Source of the DNA: Arthrobacter antioxidans | GTDB lineage: Bacteria > Actinomycetota > Actinomycetes > Actinomycetales > Micrococcaceae | Assembly: GCF_023100725.1 (NCBI RefSeq) | Contig: NZ_CP095501.1 | Coordinates: 2,294,001-2,358,000, forward strand | Length of the DNA: 64,000 nt | Direction of reading: 5' to 3' | In this document: one piece after another, positions 45,131 through 52,913 of the stretch | How positions within the stretch are numbered: position 1 is the first letter of the stretch | Layout of the letters: every line of letters starts with the position of its first letter | Notes under the pieces: generated by a model | The model's input: only the letters and a program-made list of their open reading frames with translations | What the model was told of the DNA's origin: nothing | Database searches by the model: none | Made by a program: the position numbers and the translations under genes

Positions 45131-45675
45131 GGCGTCACCGTCCACAGCGTGTCGACGGCCTCGGCGAGGGTCCGGGCGACGGCGGGAGCCGCGCGGATCT
45201 CGTCCTCGAGGGTGACGCTCGTGGGGACGAGGACGGCCTGCGCACCCGCGGCGGCCGCGGCTCCCATGTCCGCGCCGATGTCCCCGATCACGGCGACGTC
45301 CGCGGCATCGAGGCCCAGGCGGGCGCTGGCCGCGAGGACCATCCCCGGGGCGGGCTTCCGGCATCCGCAGCCGTCACCGGACCCGTGGGGGCAGAGCTCC
45401 CAGACGTCGAACGGTCCGAGCAGTTCCTCGACGCGGGCGTTGACGGCGTCCACCTGGTCGCGGGTGATGAGTCCCCTGGCGATCCCCGACTGGTTGGTCA
45501 CCACGCCCACCGGGATACCCCGGGAGCGCAGGCCGTCGAGCACCTCGCGCGCCCCGGGCATGGGCTGCACGAGCGCGGGATCACCGTTGTAGGGGACGTC
45601 CACGACGATCGTCCCGTCGCGGTCGAACAGGACGGCCCGGGGAGCTGTCCGCGTGGGTCCGGCCGAAGTATGCAT
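45127..45675 (-). CDS. gmhB: HAD-IIIA phosphatase, GmhB-like (heptose-1,7-bisphosphate phosphatase)
   Basis: The 182-residue protein has HAD motif I FDRDGTI (D18, D20), TNQSGIARG as motif II, the GmhB-type zinc loop with C95, H97, C103 and C105 (CPHGSGDGCGCRKP) with K following, and IGDIGADMGAAAAAG as motif IV. GmhB removes the C7 phosphate between the two HldE activities. It is the first gene of a run of six joined by 4-base overlaps or short gaps, ending in the SDR. A GC-rich leader precedes it; no clear promoter was identified. Confidence 0.88.
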   Translation of the reverse strand: MHTSAGPTRTAPRAVLFDRDGTIVVDVPYNGDPALVQPMPGAREVLDGLRSRGIPVGVVTNQSGIARGLITRDQVDAVNARVEELLGPFDVWELCPHGSGDGCGCRKPAPGMVLAASARLGLDAADVAVIGDIGADMGAAAAAGAQAVLVPTSVTLEDEIRAAPAVARTLAEAVDTLWTVTP

Positions 45676-45791
45676 ACAGGCTTAGTTCCCGGGCAGGAGC
45701 ACTGCTAAACACTTTCCGCCGAACTTCTTCCCGGCGGTGCCCGCGCACGCCCCGGCCGGTACGGCACCGATCCTCTGGCAGGATCGGACCC

Positions 45792-46820
45792 ATGACTTCC
45801 GAGGGCCCCGGCACCACAGGCACGTCCGCACGACCGTCCGGGCACCGTCCGGGGTCCGGATCCCGGCCGGTGCCCGCCTCGACCCCCGCACCGGACGGGC
45901 GTCCCGAGATCCTTGCGCTGCGCGCCCTGAAGCTCGGCGATCTCCTCGTGGCGGTGCCCGCCCTCAAGGGACTGCGGCGTGCGTTCCCGGAGCACCGCAT
46001 CCTGTACGCCGCCCAGGAGTGGCTGCGTCCCATCATCCCGCTCACCGACGCCGTCGACGACCTGCTGCCCACGCACGGCCTCGACGATCCGCTGCCCATC
46101 GAGCACGGCAGGATCGACCTCGCCGTGAACCTCCACGGCAGCGGCGGGGAGAGCAGGGGGCGCCTTCAGGAGATCGGTGCACGACGCCGGATGGGGCACC
46201 GCTCCCCCGGCTGGGACGGACCCGAGTGGCGCGACGGCATCCTCGAGCGCGAGCGGTGGGCGTCGCTCGTGAGCTGGCACGGAGTCCCCGCCGATCCGCT
46301 GGACTGCAGGCTCCGGGTACCCGACGTCGGGAATCCGGCGCCGGGCGCCGTCGTCGTGCATGTCGGGGCCGCCTACGGGAGCCGGCTCTGGCCCGTCGAA
46401 CGGTTCGCCGAGGTGGCGCGCACCCTGGCCGCCGCCGGTCACTGGGTGGTGTTCACGGGCAGTGGCAAGGAGCGGCCGCGAGCCCTCGCGGTGGCCGACG
46501 CCGCCGGCCTGCCGGAGGCGTCGGTCGCCGCCGGGGACCTGCCCCTCGACGTCTTCGCGGGCCTGGTGGCCGGCGCGTCCCTCGTGATCTCCGCGGATAC
46601 GGGGGCCGCCCACCTCGCCTCCGCCTACGCGCGGCCGTCCGTGGTGCTGTTCGGACCCGCGCCTCCCTCGGAGTGGGGACCGCCGCCCGGACCCCACACC
46701 GTCCTGACGGACGAGTCGGTGCGGGTGGGCGAGACGTTCTCCGCCACGCCCGATCCGGCCCTGCTGGCCGTCACGGTCGACCAGGTGCTGGCCGCAGCGG
46801 CAGGCCACGGGATCTCCTAG
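45792..46820 (+). CDS. Family 9 glycosyltransferase (heptosyltransferase-like), copy 3
   Basis: The 342-residue protein has ILALRALKLGDLLVAVPALKGLRRAFP, LAVNLHGSGGESRGRL, VVVHVGAAYGSRLWPVERFAEVARTLA and LVISADTGAAHLASAYARPSVVLFGPAPPSEWGPP, all family-9 segments. A Pro/Ser-rich N-terminal extension of about 36 residues is not part of the fold. It diverges from the phosphatase gene and overlaps the convergent sigma-factor gene by four bases. It is the right-hand end of the sugar cluster. Confidence 0.87.
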   Translation: MTSEGPGTTGTSARPSGHRPGSGSRPVPASTPAPDGRPEILALRALKLGDLLVAVPALKGLRRAFPEHRILYAAQEWLRPIIPLTDAVDDLLPTHGLDDPLPIEHGRIDLAVNLHGSGGESRGRLQEIGARRRMGHRSPGWDGPEWRDGILERERWASLVSWHGVPADPLDCRLRVPDVGNPAPGAVVVHVGAAYGSRLWPVERFAEVARTLAAAGHWVVFTGSGKERPRALAVADAAGLPEASVAAGDLPLDVFAGLVAGASLVISADTGAAHLASAYARPSVVLFGPAPPSEWGPPPGPHTVLTDESVRVGETFSATPDPALLAVTVDQVLAAAAGHGIS

Positions 46821-47641
46821 GCGGTACCGGACCGCGCAGTCTGCCGTTCCCCGGCGGCGGGTGCGCCGAGGAGCCTCTTCTGCAGTTTCACGAGGATGCG
46901 CGCCAGCGCCCTCGAGACCTGCATCTGGGACATGCCGAGCTCGTCCCCGATGCCCTGCTGGGTCTGCTCCATGAAGTACCGGCGGTAGAGGAGCTCCTTC
47001 TCGCTGCCGCACAGTTCGTTGACCGCACCGCGCAGGGAGATCATGTCGTCGCTGCGCTCCGTGCCGTTCGAATCGCCCGCCAGGGTGTCGGCCCAGGTGC
47101 GCCCCTCGACGGGCGCGTCGAGCGACACCGGCCTGAGGCTCGTGGAACACGCCTGTGCTTCGAGGACCTTGCCCTCCGGCCGGCCGAGCTCGAGGCCAAG
47201 CTCGCGGGCGGTGGCCTCGCGGCCGAGCCGCTGGGCCAGGGCAGGAGCCGTGCGGGCGATCTCCGTGCGGAGGTCCTGCACCTCCCGCGGAGGCCGGACC
47301 ACCCAGCAGGAGTCACGCAGGTAGCGCTTGATCTCACCACTGATCGTGGGGACCGCGAACGAGGCGAACGGGATGCCGCGCGTCGGGTCGAAGCGCTGCA
47401 CGGCCTTGATCAGTCCCAGGTAGGCGACCTGGCGGATGTCCGCTGCCTCAGGGCCGGCGACGGCGAAGGACCGCGCAACCGATTCGGCGACGTCCAGGTG
47501 CCGCAGGGCGATGTCGTCCTGCAGGGCGGCCTTCAGCGGACCATCCTGACGGACGCGGCCGGTGTGTCCGTCCACCGCGACATGGGCAGGGCTGCTCGGA
47601 CGCGCCAGGCCGATCGGCTGGGCTTCGGCGGTGGTCTGCAT
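46817..47641 (-). CDS. SigB/SigF/SigG-family RNA polymerase sigma factor
   Basis: The 274-residue group 3 sigma-70 factor has region 2 (DIRQVAYLGLIKAVQRFDPTRGIPFASFAVPTISGEIKRYLRD, including the -10 recognition segment), region 3 (VVRPPREVQDLRTEIARTAPALAQ...) and region 4 HTH (QTQQGIGDELGMSQMQVSRALARIL). Such factors control general stress or developmental regulons and are usually held by an anti-sigma factor. None is next to it, so regulation would be in trans. ATG 47641 follows GGAGAAC; an upstream extension to 47824 has no sigma similarity. Confidence 0.92.
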   Translation of the reverse strand: MQTTAEAQPIGLARPSSPAHVAVDGHTGRVRQDGPLKAALQDDIALRHLDVAESVARSFAVAGPEAADIRQVAYLGLIKAVQRFDPTRGIPFASFAVPTISGEIKRYLRDSCWVVRPPREVQDLRTEIARTAPALAQRLGREATARELGLELGRPEGKVLEAQACSTSLRPVSLDAPVEGRTWADTLAGDSNGTERSDDMISLRGAVNELCGSEKELLYRRYFMEQTQQGIGDELGMSQMQVSRALARILVKLQKRLLGAPAAGERQTARSGTA

Positions 47642-47662
47642 GCTGTTCTCCGATGGGCGCTC

Positions 47663-47676
47663 GACACTGACGTGTC
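47663..47676. promoter_or_regulatory. GACAC-N4-GTGTC inverted repeat in sigma-factor promoter region
   Basis: A 5-bp inverted repeat with a 4-base spacer, 22 bases upstream of the sigma-factor ATG. It could be an operator. No -10 box was placed with certainty. Confidence 0.3.
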
Positions 47677-47894
47677 CCAACACAACATCAGCACGCTTAG
47701 TATGCAAGGGGGCTGGGCCGGAAAGGTCCGAACGGGTGAGGGCCTTCCCTTTTCCACCCTGTGGATGTAGGGCACGCCATCTCCGTGGGCCGGGCCGTCG
47801 TTCCCTCAACCCGCTGTGTGCCATTGCAGCGACGGGTTCGTGCTGGCAGTATCACTGCCGTATCCCTGCACGCGAGCGGATCGAGGAGCAGTTC

Positions 47895-48311
47895 ATGAAC
47901 TGGACACTGGAAGTCGTGGTCGTGCCGGTGGCCGACATCGATCGCGCCAAGGCCTTCTATTCCGACCGGCTGGGCTTCGTGGTCGACCACGACATCACCG
48001 TGGGCCCCGGCAACCGGCTGGTCCAGCTCACGCCGCCGGGCTCCGGTTGCTCGATCGTGATCGGCGAGGGCGTCGTGCCGAGCATGCCTCCGGGCTCTCT
48101 CCAGGGGCTCCAGCTGGTCGTTCCGGATGTGCTCCAGGCGCACGCGCAGCTCGTCGAGCGCGGCGTCGAGGTCGGCGATATCCAGGTGATGGGCGGTGAC
48201 CCGGATGCGGTGCGGCAGGGCGGGACGGCGCTCGACAACGTCGGGTTCGTGTTCTTCAGCGACCCGGACGGCAACGGCTGGGCGGTGCAGCAGATCTCCG
48301 CCCGGGCCTGA
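47895..48311 (+). CDS. VOC-family protein (glyoxalase/dioxygenase fold)
   Basis: The 138-residue protein starts LEVVVVPVADIDRAKAFYSDRLGFVVDHDI and ends VFFSDPDGNGWAVQQIS, the standard two-module VOC pattern; GSGCSIVIGEG is the middle strand pair. Likely metal ligands are few, so it may be a binding or protection protein rather than an enzyme. A GAGGAGC site precedes the ATG. It diverges from the sigma-factor gene. Confidence 0.85.
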   Translation: MNWTLEVVVVPVADIDRAKAFYSDRLGFVVDHDITVGPGNRLVQLTPPGSGCSIVIGEGVVPSMPPGSLQGLQLVVPDVLQAHAQLVERGVEVGDIQVMGGDPDAVRQGGTALDNVGFVFFSDPDGNGWAVQQISARA

Positions 48312-48427
48312 CGTCCTGGTCCGGGGGTCGGCGGATGGTCCGATGCCGACGACGACGACGTGCAGCGGTGGAGTTGTGACCGCCCCCTACGGCACGTCCG
48401 AGGGGCTGGTACCGGGCACGGTGCGCT

Positions 48428-49180
48428 TCACCAGCAGGCGCCCGGCGTCAGACGCCGCTCCCGCAGGGCCGGGTCGAGCCGCTCCGCCTGCTCCCGGACC
48501 TGCCTGAGGTTCTGATGCCGGCGGTGGTCCAGCCGAGTCGTGTTTTCCAGCCAGCCGCCGGTATCGGGGAAGTCGATGACCTCCTCGGTGGTTGCGAAGT
48601 ACTCGAGGCGGGCCTCGTCGCCGAGGTGGTCCTCCTCCTTCCACGAGAGCGGCCGCGCGGTGTAGCCCAGCTCGATGCGATGCTTCCGCAGAGCCTCGAT
48701 CCATGTGTCGACCGCGGGGTCCTCGTGGGAGGCGAAGGGCACGCTGCTGATCCGGCGGCGCCCGTCCTGGTCGAAGAGGACATGCAGGATCGGCGCTGTC
48801 TCGGTCGACGTCCCGCCACCGTTCCCGGTCAGGATCACGCGGCGAAGGATCCGGCAGGAGACGATCACCGAGACCACCTCCTGCATCGGGATCATCCGGC
48901 GCACCGGGTCCTCGGCGCCCATGGTGTTCCACTCCGTCGTCCCGATCCAGCCCTCGCGCAGGACGAAGCTCGAGCGGTGGCATGCCCGCCAGGCGATCGT
49001 CCGGGCCGCGGCCACGGTCCTGACCAGGAGCAGGATTCCGGTCGCGACGAAGATCAGGGTCACCAGGAGCCAGGGATTCCAGAATGTCACCATCGGTGCG
49101 ACGGGTACCCCGATGGAGGTTGCGCCGATGGCCGCGACGAGGAGCAGGGCAAGGACCAGGGCCCGGTCCATGACGCCCAC
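48428..49180 (-). CDS. Membrane protein of unknown function
   Basis: The protein has 250 residues. Two membrane helices at about residues 6-25 and 34-54 form a hairpin, leaving a large cytoplasmic domain with strands (SFVLREGWIGTTEWN, PILHVLFDQDGRRRISSVPFASH) and an acidic helix. The first membrane region fits PH-domain-like anchored proteins, but no family is certain. Start: GTG 49180, or ATG three codons later (49171). It lies 27 bases after the stop of the next unknown gene and is likely co-transcribed. Confidence 0.7.
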   Translation of the reverse strand: MGVMDRALVLALLLVAAIGATSIGVPVAPMVTFWNPWLLVTLIFVATGILLLVRTVAAARTIAWRACHRSSFVLREGWIGTTEWNTMGAEDPVRRMIPMQEVVSVIVSCRILRRVILTGNGGGTSTETAPILHVLFDQDGRRRISSVPFASHEDPAVDTWIEALRKHRIELGYTARPLSWKEEDHLGDEARLEYFATTEEVIDFPDTGGWLENTTRLDHRRHQNLRQVREQAERLDPALRERRLTPGACW

Positions 49181-49207
49181 AGCCGGTGGACGGTCCGGCG
49201 TGGCCGC

Positions 49208-50071
49208 TCAGGTGACCCTGTTGACGTCGTCGGCGTCCCAGGTGAGGTCCGTCGTTTCTCCGACTCTGACTGCTTCGACGGCCGGGTGGGCCATCAACTC
49301 GTTGATGAGGCCGTAGGTACCGCCGATGAGCGTCGAGTCGACGTCGATCTCGGAGGCGATCGCCCACGCCTGATCGGACGGCCAGATCAGTTGCGGCATG
49401 GGCCCGGGCAGTCGGTCGGTCCACCCCATGCCGGCCGCCAGCGGCCATGCCCGGTCCGTCAGCTCCGGGGCACCGGTGGCCAGCAGGACGTAGCGGCGCC
49501 CGGGCAGTTCGAGGAACGGCCCCTGCTTCAGCAGTCTCGACAGGGCGCGGTCCACCGTTGGGCGCTGCGGCTGAACGGAGCGCGTGTCCTCGTCCTCGGC
49601 GTCGCCCTCCGGCGCGAACGCCTCGAACCAGACGGTTCCCGAATCGATCGCCCATCCCTCCCACAGGGCGGCGGTGACGTCCTCGGGCGTGCTGGTGTGC
49701 CCGCCGGCGATCGTCATGACGTGGGCCAGGAGACCGGGATCGAGGTGACCCAGCGGAGGCGGGGCGGCGCTCCTGCCTCCCGGGAGCGGTATCGGGTCGT
49801 ATTGGTGGCCTGCCACCCGGATCCACTGGACCTGGGGATGGATGACGGTCCCCGTGTGGGCCGCGATCCGCGCCCAGGTCCATGCTTCCTCGGAGTAGTC
49901 CTCCCGGGGATCACCGTGGCCCATGGCGTCGTACCGGGTGACCGTGGAGGGATGCAGGACCCGGGCGTAGGCCTCGAAGCCCGTCGGGACGATACTGCCC
50001 ACCGATCCCGGTGGCCCGTTCAGCCGGGACCTGATCCAGGCACCACGCTCTACGTCCCCCGTCCACCGCAT
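49208..50071 (-). CDS. Conserved protein of unknown function (about 287 aa)
   Basis: The protein begins MRWTGDVERGAWIRSRLNGPPGSVGSIVPTGF, soluble with many Trp, Pro and Gly. Recognisable stretches are YARVLHPSTVTRYD, EAWTWARIAAHTGTVIHPQVQWIRVAG, LLAHVMTIAGGHTSTPEDVTAALWEGWA and VWPSDQAWAIASEIDVDSTLIGG-like residues. I know no function. ATG 50071 follows GGGAG at nine bases; ATG 50089 and a GTG at 50110 are alternatives. It probably forms a two-gene unit with the membrane protein downstream. Confidence 0.7.
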   Translation of the reverse strand: MRWTGDVERGAWIRSRLNGPPGSVGSIVPTGFEAYARVLHPSTVTRYDAMGHGDPREDYSEEAWTWARIAAHTGTVIHPQVQWIRVAGHQYDPIPLPGGRSAAPPPLGHLDPGLLAHVMTIAGGHTSTPEDVTAALWEGWAIDSGTVWFEAFAPEGDAEDEDTRSVQPQRPTVDRALSRLLKQGPFLELPGRRYVLLATGAPELTDRAWPLAAGMGWTDRLPGPMPQLIWPSDQAWAIASEIDVDSTLIGGTYGLINELMAHPAVEAVRVGETTDLTWDADDVNRVT

Positions 50072-50369
50072 GAGCGGATACTCCCACATCCCGCGGCGTT
50101 GTCCCGGCACCTGTGTCCGCGCGGCGGTGCCGCGTCAGCCGAGACGGCGCACCTCCCTCCACCCGGGGTCGGCATCGGGTGACCCCGCCGGCTCCGCGGA
50201 GGGGCCGCTCCGAACCACCGATCAGTGATGCGCCGCACAGCGGCGTCGCCTTCGGAGCCGACGGCAGCGTCCTGTGCGCGCCTCGCATGGATCGACCCGA
50301 GAGCCGCATGAGGGTCGCCCCATGGTCATCCGGCGGACAGATACTTCGTCCCCCGCGTCCGCCCACGCA
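50072..50369. other. Gene-poor stretch
   Basis: About 300 GC-rich bases between the unknown gene and the MarR terminator. I see no convincing coding frame, RNA or repeat. Promoter elements for the unknown gene are expected near 50080-50130 but were not identified. Confidence 0.4.
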
Positions 50370-50402
50370 GGAAGCCCCCTGCCTTCCTGGCAAGGGGCTT
50401 CC
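50370..50402 (-). terminator. Terminator behind marR
   Basis: ggaagcccc (50370-50378) and ggggcttcc (50394-50402) with an inner TGCC/GGCA stem form a strong hairpin 27 bases after the MarR gene stop. Confidence 0.6.
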
Positions 50403-50428
50403 GTCAGAACGGTGGTGCCTGCGGCGGG

Positions 50429-50932
50429 TCAGCTGGGCACGGTGGCGGCCGGCCCGGCGGCGTCGGAACCGTCGGCGCCGCCGCGCGATCCCGCGCCCGC
50501 AGGCGTCGAGCTCCAGCGCGGCGCTCCGAGTTCCCGGATGACGGTCTGCAGGTGGTTCCTCAGCTCCTCGGAGACCAGCCCCCCTCCGGGCACCAGGGTG
50601 CGCTCGATGTCCTCGGAGGCCTCCAGGACCCGGCGCCCCGCGGGCGAGATCGACACCATGTGGGAGCGTCGGTCCAGGTCGTTCCGTACGCGCGTCACGT
50701 GGCCCCGGGACTCGAGCCGGGAGAGCGTCTTGCCCATGGTCTGGGCCTGCACGCGCACGATCTGGGCGAGGCTGGCCTGCGTCATCGCGCCCTGGTCCGC
50801 AAGGACGCCGAGGGCGATCACGCCGGCGTGGGTCACCCCGATGTCGACCAGGCGCTCATTCCATGCGTGCTCGACCAGACGCGCCGCTGTCGTCAGCAGT
50901 CGACCGGTGGGCCATTGCTCCAGATCGGGCAT
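50429..50932 (-). CDS. MarR-family transcriptional regulator, divergent from bcp
   Basis: The 167-residue winged-helix protein has the DNA-reading segment MTQASLAQIVRVQAQTMGKTLSRLESRGHVTR and wing NDLDRRSHMVSISPAGRRVL. The last 25 residues are a Ser/Gly/Ala tail. It contains no cysteine, so it is not a thiol-based OhrR-type sensor despite standing opposite a peroxiredoxin gene. It likely represses itself and possibly bcp through the palindrome at 50994-51008. The ATG has no close ribosome-binding site (AGAGGAA is 13 bases away). Confidence 0.88.
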   Translation of the reverse strand: MPDLEQWPTGRLLTTAARLVEHAWNERLVDIGVTHAGVIALGVLADQGAMTQASLAQIVRVQAQTMGKTLSRLESRGHVTRVRNDLDRRSHMVSISPAGRRVLEASEDIERTLVPGGGLVSEELRNHLQTVIRELGAPRWSSTPAGAGSRGGADGSDAAGPAATVPS

Positions 50933-50993
50933 AGAACCGTGCACTTCCTCTCGCTTGCGAGACCGGCGGCCGCCGTCGGCGTCGGATCTTCCA

Positions 50994-51008
50994 CCTATGA
51001 TAGCTAGG
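50994..51008. promoter_or_regulatory. Palindromic site between marR and bcp
   Basis: cctatgatagctagg has CCTA/TAGG ends and an inner CTATcATAG palindrome (minus strand). On the minus strand it includes TATCAT, a plausible -10 box for the MarR gene, so a bound MarR dimer would block it. Confidence 0.4.
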
Positions 51009-51100
51009 CCGGCTGCCCGATCTCTCCATGCCGGGCAGCGGGTCCCTGCCCTCCGGCGCGTCCCAGGGCGCCGCCGTCCCATCGATCCTCAGGAGAATGC

Positions 51101-51574
51101 ATGTCGCAACGACTGGTCACGGGCGCCCACGCCCCCGATTTCACGCTCAGGGATGCCACCGGCGAGGACGTGACGCTGTCCTCCTTCAGGGGCAGCAGCG
51201 TCATCGTGTATTTCTACCCCGCCGCTGCCACCCCCGGCTGCACCACCGAGGCCTGCGACTTCCGCGACAACCTCTCCTCCCTCGGTGCCGCCGGGTACAC
51301 GGTGCTGGGAATCTCGCCGGACCCGGCAGGAAAGCTGGCTGCCTTCTCCGAGAAGGAATCGCTCACCTTCCCCCTGCTCTCGGACGAGGACCACGCCGTC
51401 GCGGAGGCCTACGGGGCCTGGGGCGAGAAGAAGAACTACGGGAAGACCTACGAGGGCCTGATCCGCTCCACCGTGGTGGTCGACGCGGAGGGCAGGGTGG
51501 CGGTGGCCCAGTACAACGTGCGCGCCACCGGTCACGTCGCGAAGTTGCGGCGCGACCTCGGGATCGACCGGTAG
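51101..51574 (+). CDS. bcp: Thioredoxin-dependent thiol peroxidase (BCP/PrxQ)
   Basis: The 157-residue peroxiredoxin reduces hydrogen peroxide and organic peroxides. The peroxidatic C47 lies in TPGCTTEACDFRD, with the PrxQ-type resolving C52 five residues on. Other segments are GAHAPDFTLRDATGEDVTLSSFRG, FPLLSDEDHAVAEAYGAWGEKKNYGKTYEG and RSTVVVDAEG. A CAGGAGAAT site precedes the ATG. It diverges from a MarR gene. Confidence 0.95.
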   Translation: MSQRLVTGAHAPDFTLRDATGEDVTLSSFRGSSVIVYFYPAAATPGCTTEACDFRDNLSSLGAAGYTVLGISPDPAGKLAAFSEKESLTFPLLSDEDHAVAEAYGAWGEKKNYGKTYEGLIRSTVVVDAEGRVAVAQYNVRATGHVAKLRRDLGIDR

Positions 51575-51658
51575 GAGGTCCTCGGCAACCGGGGACACCG
51601 GCCCATTGGCATTACAGTGAAGGACGAAGGAATGCCCTCCGCGTGAGTGGCATCCCGA

Positions 51659-51743
<85 letters not shown>

Positions 51744-51783
51744 TCAGCACCAGTCGTCGGACCGGTCCCGGGCTGGTCCGTGG

Positions 51784-51813
51784 AGCCCCACCGGGCCGCC
51801 GCCCGGTGGGGCT
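51784..51813 (+). terminator. Intrinsic terminator of tRNA-Leu
   Basis: agccccaccggg (51784-51795) and cccggtggggct (51802-51813) form a perfect 12-bp stem with a six-base loop followed by TTTTT. Confidence 0.92.
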
Positions 51814-52005
51814 TTTTCGTGCCCGACGACGCCGCCGCCCGTATCGCCGCAGGTCACGAGCCGGTCACGAAAGCGCCGCTTCCCGAATCCTCACCCATCC
51901 ACCCCGTCCGCACGCCCGAAGTACCTCCGAGACATCGACACGATGTGTTTCACACGACAGTCACTGATCCAGGCAGATGCCGGATCGTAACTATGGAGGA
52001 AATTC

Positions 52006-52707
52006 ATGCAGATCACCAAGCGTAGGAACCTGTCCATCCTGGGTATCGCGGCAGTCTCGATGTTCGGTCTCGCTGCCTGCGGCGGCGGCGACGAGGCAGC
52101 AACCGGGTCCGACTCGACCAGCATGGCGGAAGAGACCACCATGGCCAGCGAGTCCCCCTCGATGGAGGCCAGCATGAGCCCCTCCGCCGACGCCATGATG
52201 GACCCCGCGGCGAACCTCGTCGGCCCCGGCTGCGAGGGCTACGCCGCCGATGTTCCCGACGGCGCCGGATCGGTGGCCGGTATGGCCCTCGATCCCGTGG
52301 CTACCGCCGCAGGCAACAACCCCATCCTGACCCAGCTGACCGCCGCCGTCTCCGGTGGCATCAACCCCGAGGTCGACCTCGTCGACACGCTGAACGGCGA
52401 CGAGTTCACCGTCTTCGCACCGGTCGACGACGCCTTCGCGGCCCTGCCGGCCGAAACCGTCGAGGGCCTGAAGACCGACACCGAGGGTCTGTCCGGCATC
52501 CTGACCTACCACGTGGTGCCGGGCAAGATCCAGCCGTCAGAGCTCGAGGGCACCACGCAGACCACGGTCCAGGGCGGCGACGTCGAGATCACCGGATCGG
52601 GCGACGAGCTCCAGGTCAACGGCGCCAACGTCATCTGCGGCGGCGTCCAGACCGCCAACGCCGTCGTCTACCTGATCGACACCGTCCTCACGCCCCCCGC
52701 CGGCTGA
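52006..52707 (+). CDS. Fasciclin (FAS1) domain lipoprotein
   Basis: The 233-residue protein is a lipoprotein: signal helix, then lipobox LAAC with C25. A Ser/Met/Glu-rich linker (about residues 30-75) leads to one FAS1 domain (about 95-230) with the H1 motif [16 protein letters not shown] and H2 region [18 protein letters not shown]1 domains mediate adhesion. It is anchored outside the membrane. A TGGAGGAAA site precedes the ATG. A terminator follows; it is a single-gene unit. Confidence 0.92.
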   Translation: MQITKRRNLSILGIAAVSMFGLAACGGGDEAATGSDSTSMAEETTMASESPSMEASMSPSADAMMDPAANLVGPGCEGYAADVPDGAGSVAGMALDPVATAAGNNPILTQLTAAVSGGINPEVDLVDTLNGDEFTVFAPVDDAFAALPAETVEGLKTDTEGLSGILTYHVVPGKIQPSELEGTTQTTVQGGDVEITGSGDELQVNGANVICGGVQTANAVVYLIDTVLTPPAG

Positions 52708-52755
52708 GGACACCCCGACCTCCCCGGTTCACTCCTCTAACGTGTCCCGGGGATC

Positions 52756-52797
52756 ACGGACGGACCTCCTCACCGCTGGGTGAGGGGGTCCGTCCGT
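52756..52797 (+). terminator. Terminator behind the FAS1 gene
   Basis: acggacggacc (52756-52766) and ggtccgtccgt (52787-52797) pair over 11 bases with an inner CTCACC/GGGTGAG stem. Confidence 0.75.
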
Positions 52798-52913
52798 GTG
52801 TCCGGCCCATTGCGGTTTCTGGGCGGCGGGAACAGGCCCATCGCCTACACTGGGGCATTCCAGACACCGGGCCACGACGGACCGGCCCCCCTGCCCTTCG
52901 GAGATCGACGCCA

